Part shown: positions 14,893-23,961 of the stretch, piece after piece
Numbering within the stretch: position 1 is the stretch's first letter
How the letters are laid out: every line of letters begins with the position of its first letter
Assembly (NCBI GenBank): GCA_017441505.1
Contig: JAFRXL010000043.1
Span: forward strand, 124,001 to 188,000
DNA length: 64,000 bases
DNA from: Ruminococcus sp.
GTDB lineage: Bacteria > Bacillota > Clostridia > Oscillospirales > Ruminococcaceae
Direction of reading: 5' to 3'
Position numbers and translations under genes: made by a program
Notes under the pieces: generated by a model
What the model saw: only the letters and a program-made list of their open reading frames with translations
Told to the model about the DNA's origin: nothing
The model's database searches: none

Positions 14893-17484
14893 TTATTTTG
14901 CAATTACTTTTCTGCGGAGCAGTATACTGTCAAAACCGTCGATGATTCCGTCACTGTTCATATCAGCAGCAAAGGACTGTTCACTTGTCAGGTCAGTTTT
15001 CCTGAGCAGATATTTTTGCAGCAGAACAAGGTCAGCTATATTTACGTTTTTATCTGCATTAATATCACCTATGGCACTTGAAATTTCACCATATATCTCC
15101 ATTTCTGCAATGTTGCAGCAGTATACATCGTCACCGTTTACGCTGTTGTTTGGTTTTCCTTCCGGAACCTGATAGCGTATATATCTTGCCTGAGTATTTT
15201 CAGGAGCATAGATATACTGTGCAGATGCATCAGGAACTTGATCTACTGTGCCTATTTTTTTCCAGTTGATACCGTCATTTGATACCATGAACTGACCGTC
15301 GAGCATACGATATTCATAGCTCTTTCTCGCAGTATAGGAAATAGCCTTGATATTGTAAAGTCCGCCGAGATCAGCCTGTATCCAGCCATTTCCAACACCG
15401 TCAAAATAAGTAGAAGCATTTCCGTCGAAAGCCTTAGTGTAATCAGTTGATGCATTGTCTTTCCACGATGAACTTCCTGAAACAGAAGCAGGGGATACCT
15501 TTTTCAGATCAGCCATAGCTGACGGTATTCCATAAAGCTCTATCTCTGCAACATTACAGCAGTACGAACTATCATTATTAACTCCATTTGAAGGAGTACC
15601 GCTGGGAACTGTATATCTTACATACCTCACTTTTTTGTTTCCGGATAGCTTATTAACATAATTCATTCCATAAGAAGGACTTGCAGTAATGGTATAAGCT
15701 GTAGTCCAGTCAGTACCATTTTCCGAGAACTGGAAGTAACCGTCAGGCATACGGTACTCGTAGCCGCTTCTTGGACAGTAGCCGATAGCAGTTATATCAT
15801 AAAGTTTTCCAAGGTCAGCCTGCACCCAGCCCTGACTAAGGCCGTCGAAGTATGTTGAGTTTTTACCGTCAAAAGCCATTTTAAAGCTTGTAGATGAGTC
15901 GCTTTTCCATGAATCGGAACCGGTAAGCATAGAGCTGTTGACATCAATTTTATTACCGAGTTCAGCACTGCCTGTAACGTCATTGATAACGAAAGTAGTA
16001 ATTGAGTTAGGAGCAAGTGAAACTTTTAGAGTGCTGCCGGATATAGCGGTATTTCCGATATCCTTCCAGTTTTCGTACAAGCTTGTACGTGTAGCAGATG
16101 CGTAAGCACCAACTGAATTGAATCCTGAGAGATCAAAGCTCATGTCAGAAGCAGAGCCGGATTTGTTGAGAGCTATAATAACAACTTTATGAGAAGCTGG
16201 ATCATAAGCCGCTAAAGTAGAGCCTGATGAACGGAGCATTATCATTCCCGGACGAATATAACGTGTAAACTGTCCGAATGAGTAATATTTTTTAGTGAGC
16301 ACGATATTATTTTTGTCATGGTCAGCAACAGCAAGTCCCCAGAAACCGCCGGCTGTATTGACCATACCGCCGTCCTTGTTGCCGTTATATCCGACAGAAG
16401 AAATGTGACTGTCTATTACCTGCCATAAGATCCATGCTGAGCAGTTAAGACCGTTGCAGTCAGTGATTATCCTGTCGGCGAGCCAGAGACCGGATGCCAT
16501 TTCACCCGCATTGCTTCCGGCAGTACCATTTCCGTCGACTTCGCTCATCCAGAGATTTTTTCCTGCTGAGATAGCAAGTTCTTTAAGCTGTGAACGCTGA
16601 CTTCCGCCGTAAGTATGAGTATCGATACGTCCGAGAGCGTTTTTAGCCTCATTTGAGAGCTTATTATACGATGTGATCTGAGTATCTATGGAGGTTTCAT
16701 CAGTACCGGAGATTATAACATCTCCCATACCCTTTGCCTTCATGGCTTTCTGGAGCTCGACTATCATGGTGGATTCTGACGAACCCTGATCGAAGTGACA
16801 GCCCTCCTGTTTTTTGCTGTAAGCTCCCCAGAAATTGGTGTATGGTTCGTTTACAGGCTCAACGCTCTGTATATCGATGCCCCAGTCATTTTTATAGTGA
16901 TAGCAGACTTCTGCGAGGTAAGCGGCAAAGTCGTCGTACTGGTCATCTTTGAGGTTGTTTTGATTTGGATCAGTACCGCCGGTGCTGCATCCGCTTTTTG
17001 TCATATAGTAAGGCGGAGAGTTTGAGAACATCTCGACTATCATATCATCTCCGGCAGCTTTTATTGCACGTTTCAGAACGTTTCGCTGATTGTAGTCAGC
17101 AGACCAGTCGTAAGTTACAACACCATTCTGATATTTAGTGTAACCGGGCATATTAGAGTCTGTACGAGTAATGTGTTTGTGACTTGGGTCATCGCCGCCG
17201 CCGATATTAAATCTGGCGATATTCAATCTAAGACCGTTATCACCAAAAAATGTATCGGCACACTGCTGTGCGAGACTATCAGAATAGCCTACACGGTTTG
17301 CCCACCAGCACAGGGAGGTTCCCCAGCCTTCAAAAACTCCGTTGTTGATCTCATACTTGTTGAGCGGTGAAATAACGACATTGACAGCTGCCTCTGTTTT
17401 TATCGGCTTTGGACTAAGTGGAGCACAAGAAAGTGCGATACAAGCCGAGAACAACGCAGAAGCAATACGTTTGAGTGTTTTCAC
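14893..17484 (-). CDS. GH30 glycosidase (endo-beta-1,6-galactanase-like) with two discoidin domains and a dockerin
   Basis: A secreted enzyme of 863 residues. After the signal peptide comes a GH30 barrel with FEGWGTSLCWWAN, typical of the beta-1,6-galactanase branch (GH30_5); acid/base Glu213 in SVEPVNEPYTN and nucleophile Glu315 in WMSEVDGNG. A beta-sandwich follows to about 505. Two F5/8-type (discoidin, CBM32-like) domains occupy about 512-652 and 660-800; each ends with a CCN-[VI]-AE-[IM]-E-[LI]-YG motif. The last 60 residues are a dockerin (INADKNVNIADLVLLQKYL and MNSDGIIDGFDSILLRR). The likely substrate is arabinogalactan side chains. An ATG at 17493 abuts AAGGGG with no spacing, so the GTG at 17484 (nine bases from AAGGGG) is the better start. 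Confidence 0.88.
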   Translation of the reverse strand: MKTLKRIASALFSACIALSCAPLSPKPIKTEAAVNVVISPLNKYEINNGVFEGWGTSLCWWANRVGYSDSLAQQCADTFFGDNGLRLNIARFNIGGGDDPSHKHITRTDSNMPGYTKYQNGVVTYDWSADYNQRNVLKRAIKAAGDDMIVEMFSNSPPYYMTKSGCSTGGTDPNQNNLKDDQYDDFAAYLAEVCYHYKNDWGIDIQSVEPVNEPYTNFWGAYSKKQEGCHFDQGSSESTMIVELQKAMKAKGMGDVIISGTDETSIDTQITSYNKLSNEAKNALGRIDTHTYGGSQRSQLKELAISAGKNLWMSEVDGNGTAGSNAGEMASGLWLADRIITDCNGLNCSAWILWQVIDSHISSVGYNGNKDGGMVNTAGGFWGLAVADHDKNNIVLTKKYYSFGQFTRYIRPGMIMLRSSGSTLAAYDPASHKVVIIALNKSGSASDMSFDLSGFNSVGAYASATRTSLYENWKDIGNTAISGSTLKVSLAPNSITTFVINDVTGSAELGNKIDVNSSMLTGSDSWKSDSSTSFKMAFDGKNSTYFDGLSQGWVQADLGKLYDITAIGYCPRSGYEYRMPDGYFQFSENGTDWTTAYTITASPSYGMNYVNKLSGNKKVRYVRYTVPSGTPSNGVNNDSSYCCNVAEIELYGIPSAMADLKKVSPASVSGSSSWKDNASTDYTKAFDGNASTYFDGVGNGWIQADLGGLYNIKAISYTARKSYEYRMLDGQFMVSNDGINWKKIGTVDQVPDASAQYIYAPENTQARYIRYQVPEGKPNNSVNGDDVYCCNIAEMEIYGEISSAIGDINADKNVNIADLVLLQKYLLRKTDLTSEQSFAADMNSDGIIDGFDSILLRRKVIAK

Positions 17485-17505
17485 ATAGATCATCCCCTTA
17501 AATTA

Positions 17506-17523
17506 TTTGTATTGATATACAAA
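17506..17523. promoter_or_regulatory. Palindrome in the GH30 leader (candidate operator)
   Basis: TTTGTAT-TGAT-ATACAAA, a perfect 7+7 palindrome with a 4-nt centre, between the promoter and the start of the GH30 gene. Such a site downstream of -10 would suit a repressor. No regulator gene is adjacent. Confidence 0.4.
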
Positions 17524-17542
17524 AATATTTTTATGTGACTAA

Positions 17543-17572
17543 ATTGTATCATATATTATTAACAGTTGTCAA
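17543..17572 (-). promoter_or_regulatory. Sigma-A promoter of the GH30 gene
   Basis: Minus strand: TTGACA (17572-17567), 18-nt spacer, TACAAT (17548-17543). Confidence 0.7.
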
Positions 17573-17624
17573 GTGTGAAATAATAAAAGTCAGAAATAAA
17601 TGTGATCTTACTCCTTAACAATGA

Positions 17625-17653
17625 TTGACGCAGTGTCAGAAATATGATATAAT
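17625..17653 (+). promoter_or_regulatory. Sigma-A promoter upstream of the zinc-ribbon membrane protein
   Basis: TTGACG (17625-17630), 17-nt spacer, TATAAT (17648-17653) with a TGA extended -10. Transcription would start near 17660 and leave a structured leader of about 180 nt. Confidence 0.6.
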
Positions 17654-17775
17654 GAATGCGGAGCATTCATTATAAATGATTAAAAAACCCTTTGCAGATA
17701 CGTGCTGCAAGACAGCACTCCCTGCAAATCGGGTAATTATATCATAACGCTTCGCTTTTATGATATAATGAATGC
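17643..17775. repeat. Structured intergenic element with flanking 17-bp direct repeat
   Basis: TATGATATAATGAATGC occurs at 17643-17659 and again exactly at 17759-17775. Between and across them are three hairpins: AATGAATGC/GCATTCATT (17651-17671); TTTGCAG/CTGCAAA (17691-17728) enclosing GTGCTG/CAGCAC; and ATTATATCATA/TATGATATAAT (17736-17769). No coding frame is evident. It could be a miniature mobile element or a structured leader RNA; I cannot decide. Confidence 0.6.
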
Positions 17776-17839
17776 AAAGTAAATAAAGCACTTACTACAT
17801 GATGCCGAATTATAAGTAAACTTGAACAGGTGTAGAAAT

Positions 17840-19057
17840 ATGTCAGAAGTAAAAGAATATAAATGTCCTTCATGCGGAGCCCCGATGGATTTTGATATAA
17901 CACATCAAAAAATGGTTTGCCGCTATTGTTCAAACAAATATGATTTTGATTATATACGTTCAAATTTCAATGAGGTGACCGACGAAAAACCCTCAGATTT
18001 CGACTGGGTCGAAAGAACAAAATACGTGTGGGAACCTGATATGGCTGAGCATATTAAAGAGTATGTATGCCCTTCATGCGGAGGCAATATAATTACAGGC
18101 AGCACCTTTTCCTCACTGAAATGTCCGTTTTGCAGTCATAACGTGATAATAGCCGTTAATTTTAAAGGTGATTTTCGCCCTGATAAGGTGATCCCATTCA
18201 AGGTAAAAGCAGACGAATTTGCCAAAAAATACAAGGAAAATATAGCTGATTCAAAATATGCTCCCAAAGAATTTAAAAATCCGGAGGTTTTAGATAATAT
18301 TTTTGGCTGTTATATACCGATGTGGCTTTACAGCTGCAATTGTGAAACTGTTATTGAAAATGACATTAATGTTAGTCTGAAGATAAAGGATTATCCTATA
18401 CTGGCAACAGATATAAACAAGAATTTATTTTATACGATCGAACCATTTATGTATGATGAAGCAGAGGATTTTACAGAATCATGTCTTACCGGTTTTGCTG
18501 CCAAAAGATATTCTATCGGAGCTGAAAATGCCATGGAATCGGCTGATTCAAAGATCAAAAAAACCAGTCGATTAAGAGGGTACTCACACCTTAATAACGG
18601 CAGTTATATTATTGGCAATGCAAATCATAGTGATTTTACAGATAAGCAGCTTTTATACTACCTTGTACCGGTATGGTTTATGAATGTCAAATATAAAGGA
18701 AAAATTTATAATTTTGCTATGAATGGTCAGACTGGTGAATTTGCACACCCTGATATACCTTTCAATCGGCAATATTTTAAAGATTATCTTAAAATACTTT
18801 TAACTCCTTACTTAGTATATGTGATATTAGCGTTTTGGGAAATCTGTAATAGTTCAGACCCGGCAAGGGATATAATAGAGGTATTGGTTGTTCCTTTATT
18901 CGCTTTTTCTTATTTCCTTATTCCTCTTACTTTCATAATTCATTGTTTTGTTTCTAAAAAACATACTGACAGATTAAAAATAAAGGAAGGCAGTGAAGCT
19001 GCGATAGATGATTTTATTGTCGGAGATGTAAAAATAAAACTCAGAAGTGATCATTAA
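17840..19057 (+). CDS. Double zinc-ribbon membrane protein (TFIIB-type zinc ribbon), unknown function
   Basis: A 405-residue protein. Two Cys4 ribbons stand at the N-terminus: CPSCG/CRYC around residues 9-31 and CPSCG/CPFC around residues 72-94. A long soluble region follows (KVIPFKVKADEFAKKY, then a CYIPMWLY segment often seen in this family), with two hydrophobic helices near residues 320-370. Proteins of this layout are usually labelled only as zinc-ribbon-containing; no enzymatic motif is visible. The ATG at 17840 fits the ribbon spacing better than the upstream in-frame ATG at 17822. Single gene with its own terminator. Confidence 0.8.
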   Translation: MSEVKEYKCPSCGAPMDFDITHQKMVCRYCSNKYDFDYIRSNFNEVTDEKPSDFDWVERTKYVWEPDMAEHIKEYVCPSCGGNIITGSTFSSLKCPFCSHNVIIAVNFKGDFRPDKVIPFKVKADEFAKKYKENIADSKYAPKEFKNPEVLDNIFGCYIPMWLYSCNCETVIENDINVSLKIKDYPILATDINKNLFYTIEPFMYDEAEDFTESCLTGFAAKRYSIGAENAMESADSKIKKTSRLRGYSHLNNGSYIIGNANHSDFTDKQLLYYLVPVWFMNVKYKGKIYNFAMNGQTGEFAHPDIPFNRQYFKDYLKILLTPYLVYVILAFWEICNSSDPARDIIEVLVVPLFAFSYFLIPLTFIIHCFVSKKHTDRLKIKEGSEAAIDDFIVGDVKIKLRSDH

Positions 19058-19079
19058 AGATCGCTTCTGAGCTTTTTTT
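19040..19079 (+). terminator. Terminator overlapping the end of the zinc-ribbon gene
   Basis: CTCAGAAGTGATC (19040-19052) pairs with GATCGCTTCTGAG (19059-19071) with one mismatch, followed by CTTTTTTT. The stop codon lies in the loop. Confidence 0.85.
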
Positions 19080-19080
19080 A

Positions 19081-19971
19081 TTATCTGAAAATAATATTTA
19101 TAAGTCCGAGTATAAAACCGATAAGAGCACCAAGATTAACAATGGTGTTAAGCTCTTTTTTCATTACCTGAAGGACTAATTTTTCGAGCTCTTCAACGGA
19201 CATATTATTCATTTTCTCTTCTACGAGAGCTGAAATATTAAGATTGTCCATAACTTTAGCACTGTTATTGCTTACAAGTTTTTTATATGCAGAAACAACT
19301 ATATTGCGTATCTCATCTTCGTTCACATTATAATCCGCAAGCAGCTCGATACCGGTAGATAAGCCAATATCTTCAAGCTTGCTATCTACAGCAGGCTTGA
19401 TAAAATCATAACCGTCCTCGCTGATTATAGCTGAAAGCTGTTCGCCGATAGGTTCAGTGAACGCATTTATCATACTGTCATTGACGAACATACCAAACAT
19501 AGAATTCTGGAGCTTGTCCTTGATTCTGTCTTTGCCTTTTGATATTATAACGGAACTGAGGTCAGATTCGACCATAGCCTTTACAATGTCCTTGGTTATA
19601 ACCTCGGAGACCTTATTTTTATAATCGTCATATTTTTCGTCATCAATATCTGCAATATCGATTATGTTTCCTTTTATATCCCTTGAAAACCTCGGCATTA
19701 CCGAGTCTGCAATGGTTTCTGTCATATGATCTGAAAGTAAAGCGGACTCAATATCATCGTTGGTTACAAGAGTTGTTCCGACAATATTGCCCACCGCTTT
19801 AGCTAAACGTGGCTTTCCTTTAGGTATTGCACCGGGAGTAAAAGGGAGCTTTTTACCTAAGAAGTAAATTTCTTTTCTTGGATAAAAAAGCATTTTTACT
19901 GCGATATAGTTGGTGAAATATCCGATCACAGCACCAATGAGCGGTCCTGCTAAAATTTTGATAATATCCAT
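19081..19971 (-). CDS. DUF445 family membrane protein
   Basis: A 296-residue protein with an N-terminal hydrophobic segment (IGAVIGYFTNYIAVKMLFYP) and a C-terminal one (LGALIGFILGLINIIF), separated by a long helical, acidic middle. The FTNYIAVKMLF and FTPGAIPKGKPRLA motifs are typical of the DUF445/YheB group, whose biochemical function is not established. Preceded by a hypothetical gene 12 nt upstream with AAGGAC as ribosome site; with galK they form a likely three-gene operon. Confidence 0.85.
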   Translation of the reverse strand: MDIIKILAGPLIGAVIGYFTNYIAVKMLFYPRKEIYFLGKKLPFTPGAIPKGKPRLAKAVGNIVGTTLVTNDDIESALLSDHMTETIADSVMPRFSRDIKGNIIDIADIDDEKYDDYKNKVSEVITKDIVKAMVESDLSSVIISKGKDRIKDKLQNSMFGMFVNDSMINAFTEPIGEQLSAIISEDGYDFIKPAVDSKLEDIGLSTGIELLADYNVNEDEIRNIVVSAYKKLVSNNSAKVMDNLNISALVEEKMNNMSVEELEKLVLQVMKKELNTIVNLGALIGFILGLINIIFR

Positions 19972-19983
19972 TTTATCATGTCC

Positions 19984-20538
19984 TTACTTTGGAGTATTCA
20001 GCTCCGTTTTTATTGTCTGATATTTAGAAATAAATTGCTGCTTAAAATCATATTTATCTGAAAACCAGAGTGACGATGCAAACAGCATGGCTGTGAAATC
20101 TGTAAGCTCCATGCAGTATCTTTCGGCTCTGCGGAAAAGCTTTTTTTCAAGTCTCTGACACGAAGGATTTACAGCAATAGAATTAAAATATGTAACGTAA
20201 CATAGGAGCAGACAGATATAATCGGGATCGTGCTTCAGCGAGTGATCTTTGCTCAGGCAGAGCAGATATTTCAGCTCGTCCACAAGCATATCCGGCACCT
20301 GAGTTCTGGAGCTGTTTCCTATACGGAAAATATCAGGCAGCTGTCCGAGGTCGGGGTGTCTGTAAGCAATAGCATCGGCAGCCGAACATCTCATAACTCC
20401 TATGGTATACAAAAAGAAAATATCAGGATTCTTTTCTATGTTGACTATCCCTTTTTTGTCGATCTGATATGCACAGTCGCAGGATGCTGAGATAAAAATA
20501 TCGATATTAAATTTATTGTTTTTTCCTTTAAACAGCAT
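19984..20538 (-). CDS. Hypothetical protein in the galK operon
   Basis: 184 residues, no signal peptide, no recognisable domain. It contains several Cys (ASCDCAYQ, YCMEL) but no regular metal motif, and a helical C-terminal half. It sits 24 nt after galK and 12 nt before the DUF445 gene, so it is probably co-transcribed. The reading frame is supported by tight spacing and a plausible ribosome site rather than by homology. Confidence 0.65.
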   Translation of the reverse strand: MLFKGKNNKFNIDIFISASCDCAYQIDKKGIVNIEKNPDIFFLYTIGVMRCSAADAIAYRHPDLGQLPDIFRIGNSSRTQVPDMLVDELKYLLCLSKDHSLKHDPDYICLLLCYVTYFNSIAVNPSCQRLEKKLFRRAERYCMELTDFTAMLFASSLWFSDKYDFKQQFISKYQTIKTELNTPK

Positions 20539-20562
20539 ATCTTCACATCCTTTGTCAATTTT

Positions 20563-21849
20563 TCAGAGAGTCAGTTCATAGCCCCCGACTGGCCGGACTT
20601 TCAGAACGTAACAGCAATTTTCTCCGAATATCCGTTCCATTTCGTTTTTGAAATCGCTTATTTTGTATGACGGAACGAAAGCCTGAATAGTACCGGCAAA
20701 TCCGCCTCCGTGAACTCTTACAGCACCACATCCGGCTAATAAGCGTTTACTCAGCATTATTGCAAGCGGAATTTCCTGTTTTAGCGGAGTTTTTGGAGAA
20801 AAAAGATTTTGTAAGAGCTCCGCCGATGAAGTACCGGATGCATTTACGAGTGAGAAAAATTCCTCGGTGTCACCATTTTTCAGAGCTTCTGTTTCAAGTA
20901 TAGCTCTGTTGTTTTCATCAAAGAAATGAGCAGCTCTGAGCAGTTCACGGTCAGAACAGTCTTTTCTTAGAGTGGGGAGAGAACTATAGAATTCGTCTTC
21001 ATTCACTTCACGCAGATATTCAGCTCCGAGTTTTTGAGCAACATGACACATTTCCGCAGGTATTGCAGAGTAATCATCGGTCAGGTCACCGTGACTGCCC
21101 TTAGTATCCACGATACACAAAGAATAACCGGTATTCTGGAAATCGAAGTCGACAGTATCGATAACAGGGGAGTCCGTATCATTGAAATCGATGAAAACAG
21201 AACCTCCGACAGAAGCGACCATTTGATCCATAAGTCCGCTTGATTTGCCAAAGTACTCATTTTCGGCAAACTGACCTATCTTTGCTATTTTTTCTGCACC
21301 TACAGACTCTTCATTAAAGCATCTGTCTATGATGTTTCCTATGAGGACTTCAAAAGCCGCAGAAGACGAGAGACCACTTCCGCTGAGAACATCAGAAGTG
21401 ACATATGCATTAAATCCTTTTATATCAGTGCCGTCTTCACGGAATTTGCGGAGTATCCCACGTACCAAAGCTGGCGTTGTACCTTTTTCAGCACCGTGAA
21501 ACTCAGTATCTGACAGGTTTATCAGTGTATCAGAATAGCCCTCGGAGCTTATTCTGACAGTATTTTCGTTATTCAAAGAAACAAAAGCGATCGCATCGAG
21601 GTCAACAGCAGCAGCGAGTACGCATCCATGCTGATGATCGGTGTGATTTCCGCCTATTTCAGTCCTTCCCGGAGCTGAAAAGATACGTATTTCACTGCAT
21701 TCAGGAAATAATTTCGAGAAATTTTCAGCAGCGGAAATATACCTTGTTTTTTGTTTTATCATATTTTTTTCGGAGCTGCCATAGAGCAGACGCAGCTTAT
21801 CGTCAAAAGCTCCGGAGGAAATACCGTTTATAAAGTCAGTTATATTCAT
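20563..21849 (-). CDS. galK: Galactokinase
   Basis: Phosphorylates galactose to galactose-1-phosphate, the first Leloir step. The 428-residue GHMP kinase has the galactokinase signature GRTEIGGNHTDHQHG near residue 60, the ATP-binding GSGLSSSAAFEV motif near residue 150, and the C-terminal GGGFAGTIQAF segment. It is longer than usual at the N-terminus by about 40 residues. RBS AAGGGG precedes ATG 21849. No galT or galE lies beside it. It diverges from the GH130 gene, which suggests a hemicellulose (galactomannan) context. Confidence 0.93.
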   Translation of the reverse strand: MNITDFINGISSGAFDDKLRLLYGSSEKNMIKQKTRYISAAENFSKLFPECSEIRIFSAPGRTEIGGNHTDHQHGCVLAAAVDLDAIAFVSLNNENTVRISSEGYSDTLINLSDTEFHGAEKGTTPALVRGILRKFREDGTDIKGFNAYVTSDVLSGSGLSSSAAFEVLIGNIIDRCFNEESVGAEKIAKIGQFAENEYFGKSSGLMDQMVASVGGSVFIDFNDTDSPVIDTVDFDFQNTGYSLCIVDTKGSHGDLTDDYSAIPAEMCHVAQKLGAEYLREVNEDEFYSSLPTLRKDCSDRELLRAAHFFDENNRAILETEALKNGDTEEFFSLVNASGTSSAELLQNLFSPKTPLKQEIPLAIMLSKRLLAGCGAVRVHGGGFAGTIQAFVPSYKISDFKNEMERIFGENCCYVLKVRPVGGYELTL

Positions 21850-22002
21850 AAAGTACCCCTTTATAAAAACTCTACTATATATTATAAATGAAAATGTGAA
21901 AAAAATCTACACTTTTTTTAAATTTGTCAGAAATTTATATACCAAAAGAAAATAATAAAATTCAGCAGTTTTTACAAAAATAAATTTAACTTAAATATCA
22001 TA

Positions 22003-22070
22003 TTGACTTTGTTATGGATTTAGTGTATACTTTAATTAAAATTCAAGATTAATTCAAGAATAAATTAAAG
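22003..22070 (+). promoter_or_regulatory. Promoter and candidate operator of the GH130 gene
   Basis: TTGACT (22003-22008), 17-nt spacer, TATACT (22026-22031). Directly after it, CTTTAATT (22030-22037) and AATTAAAG (22063-22070) form an inverted repeat that encloses two ATTCAAGA direct repeats at 22041 and 22052, 11 bp apart (one helical turn). The promoter is well supported; the operator role is inference. Confidence 0.6.
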
Positions 22071-22106
22071 CTGTTGATAGATTAATTTAATACGGAGGAT
22101 TTATTT

Positions 22107-23126
22107 ATGAGTAATATTAAAATAATAGGGGAGTCGCTTCCGAATATCCCGTGGCAGGATAAACCGGAAAAATATTATGCTCCGGTTTGGAGATACAGCG
22201 AGAATCCGATAATCGACCGCAATCCGCTACCAAATGTTGCGAGGATATTCAATAGTGCGGTCCTGCCTTATGGTGATGGATTTATCGGAGTTTTTAGAGG
22301 CGAACAGCGTGACGGCATACCTTATATTTACCTTGGCAGAAGCAAGGATGCTGTTCACTGGGAGTTTGAGCCTGAGCGTATTCGGTTTACTGATAAAAAC
22401 GGCGATTTGTTTATGCCAAGGTATGCTTATGATCCGAGATTAATTAAAGTTGAAGATACTTATTATATAATGTGGTGTCAGGACGGCTATGGAGCAACTA
22501 TTGGCATTGCCGAGACTAAGGATTTCAAAACCTTCGTGAGACTTGAAAATCCGTTCCTGCCGTATAACAGAAATGCGGTGCTCTTTCCGAGAAAGATTAA
22601 CGGTAATTATGTTATGTTGTCAAGACCGTGCGACAACGGACACACTGCTTTTGGAGATATTTTTCTTTCAGAAAGTCTGGATATGGAATTCTGGGGACGG
22701 CATCGTCATGTTATGGGACGCAGTGAGAATTGGTGGGAGAACCTGAAAATAGGCGGCGGAGCTGCTCCAATTGAAACTGATAAGGGCTGGCTGCTCTTTT
22801 ATCACGGAGTTGTAAACACCTGCAATGGCTACGTGTACAGCATTGGAGCTGCTATACTCGATATAAACGAGCCGTCCAAAGTGCTTCACCGTTGTAAGAA
22901 TTATATACTTACTCCGGAAGAGTGGTACGAGGAGCGTGGATTTGTGCCGAATGTTTGCTTCCCGTGTGCGACTCTGACCGATGCTGATACAGGCAGGATA
23001 GCTATATACTATGGCTGTGCGGACAGCTATGTCGGCGTAGCTTTTACCACTGTTCGGGATATATGGGACTACATAATCAAGTTTGATTCAGTTAATGAAT
23101 CAGATACTGAGATAGGCAGAAGATAA
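22107..23126 (+). CDS. GH130 beta-mannoside phosphorylase (beta-1,4-mannooligosaccharide phosphorylase type)
   Basis: GH130 enzymes phosphorolyse beta-mannosides to mannose-1-phosphate in the cytoplasm. The 339-residue protein lacks a signal peptide and has the propeller motifs NPIIDRNPLPNVARIFNSAV, the catalytic Asp in AYDPRLIKVEDTYY, GGGAAPIETDKGWL and FYHGV. Length and motifs resemble the mannooligosaccharide phosphorylase characterised from Ruminococcus albus (subfamily 2) more than the longer mannosylglucose phosphorylases, but the substrate is inferred. RBS GGAGG. Single gene with a strong terminator. Confidence 0.88.
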   Translation: MSNIKIIGESLPNIPWQDKPEKYYAPVWRYSENPIIDRNPLPNVARIFNSAVLPYGDGFIGVFRGEQRDGIPYIYLGRSKDAVHWEFEPERIRFTDKNGDLFMPRYAYDPRLIKVEDTYYIMWCQDGYGATIGIAETKDFKTFVRLENPFLPYNRNAVLFPRKINGNYVMLSRPCDNGHTAFGDIFLSESLDMEFWGRHRHVMGRSENWWENLKIGGGAAPIETDKGWLLFYHGVVNTCNGYVYSIGAAILDINEPSKVLHRCKNYILTPEEWYEERGFVPNVCFPCATLTDADTGRIAIYYGCADSYVGVAFTTVRDIWDYIIKFDSVNESDTEIGRR

Positions 23127-23130
23127 AGTT

Positions 23131-23166
23131 ATCCCCTCATCATCGTTTTTGCGGTGATGAGGGGAT
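23131..23166. terminator. Terminator between the GH130 and Pr6Pr genes
   Basis: A 12-bp stem, ATCCCCTCATCA/TGATGAGGGGAT, with TTTTC on the plus side; the two genes converge here. Confidence 0.85.
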
Positions 23167-23183
23167 TTTCAATTTTGAAGCGT

Positions 23184-23906
23184 TTAGGATAATTGTCCGA
23201 CTTTAGCTTTTGTTTTGATTTTTTTGCTGTCATCACGATCAACTTTTTTACGTGCAAGAAGCTTATCCACACCAACAAATATTGCTCCTACCGCCATAAA
23301 CGCAGCAAGGAGGATCAATATCCAGCGTACAACTCCGCCAACGCCTTCTTTTATTGGATCAAGGAAGAAATACGGATAAATAAGCGGGTCATCGCCATTA
23401 TGGTCGAGAATAGAAGTATTGAATTTAAGGCAAGCAGCATGGAGATAAACGTATGCGACGTAAAGAAGAGGAAAAACGGCTGAAATAAATACATATTTGA
23501 TATTGGTCTTATCTCTTTCGTAGAATAAGAACCAGTCTGCTATATACATTACAGGCAGTACCACATGGAACATATAGTTACCAACACGGTAATTCAGTGC
23601 CGGGTCTCTGCCGGGTTCATGTGCCAGCATGAGATTGAACACAAGAAATGTCAGCAATATGCCAAGCATTCCGATGAATTTTAGTTTCGGACAAGCTGAA
23701 ACAAAGCTGTCATCTTTTTTGCGTGCAGTTTGCACAAGACCTGCGAGCATTACTCCGAAACACAGGAAATTACTGATATTCGTGAAGTAAATATAGAAGT
23801 CCCAGAAGAATTGATAGTTGAAAAAGCCAATGCATCCGAAAGTACCTACAAGTGCAAATGCACAGTAGATCGACTCATAAATAAGTTGTACTGTTCTGTT
23901 TTTCAT
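23184..23906 (-). CDS. Pr6Pr-like integral membrane protein
   Basis: 240 residues with about six transmembrane helices: the N-terminus TNISNFLCFGVML and the later NYMFHVVLPVMYIADWFLF, AYVYLHA and DPLIYPYFFLD segments match the Pr6Pr family (related to the FAR-17a/AIG1 group). The C-terminus is a basic cytoplasmic tail. Function unknown. It follows the Nudix gene by 55 nt and may be co-transcribed with it. Confidence 0.75.
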   Translation of the reverse strand: MKNRTVQLIYESIYCAFALVGTFGCIGFFNYQFFWDFYIYFTNISNFLCFGVMLAGLVQTARKKDDSFVSACPKLKFIGMLGILLTFLVFNLMLAHEPGRDPALNYRVGNYMFHVVLPVMYIADWFLFYERDKTNIKYVFISAVFPLLYVAYVYLHAACLKFNTSILDHNGDDPLIYPYFFLDPIKEGVGGVVRWILILLAAFMAVGAIFVGVDKLLARKKVDRDDSKKIKTKAKVGQLS

Positions 23907-23961
23907 GATATTACCTCTTATGTTTTAATAATATTTTGTCGTTAATGGAAAGTCAGTACTT

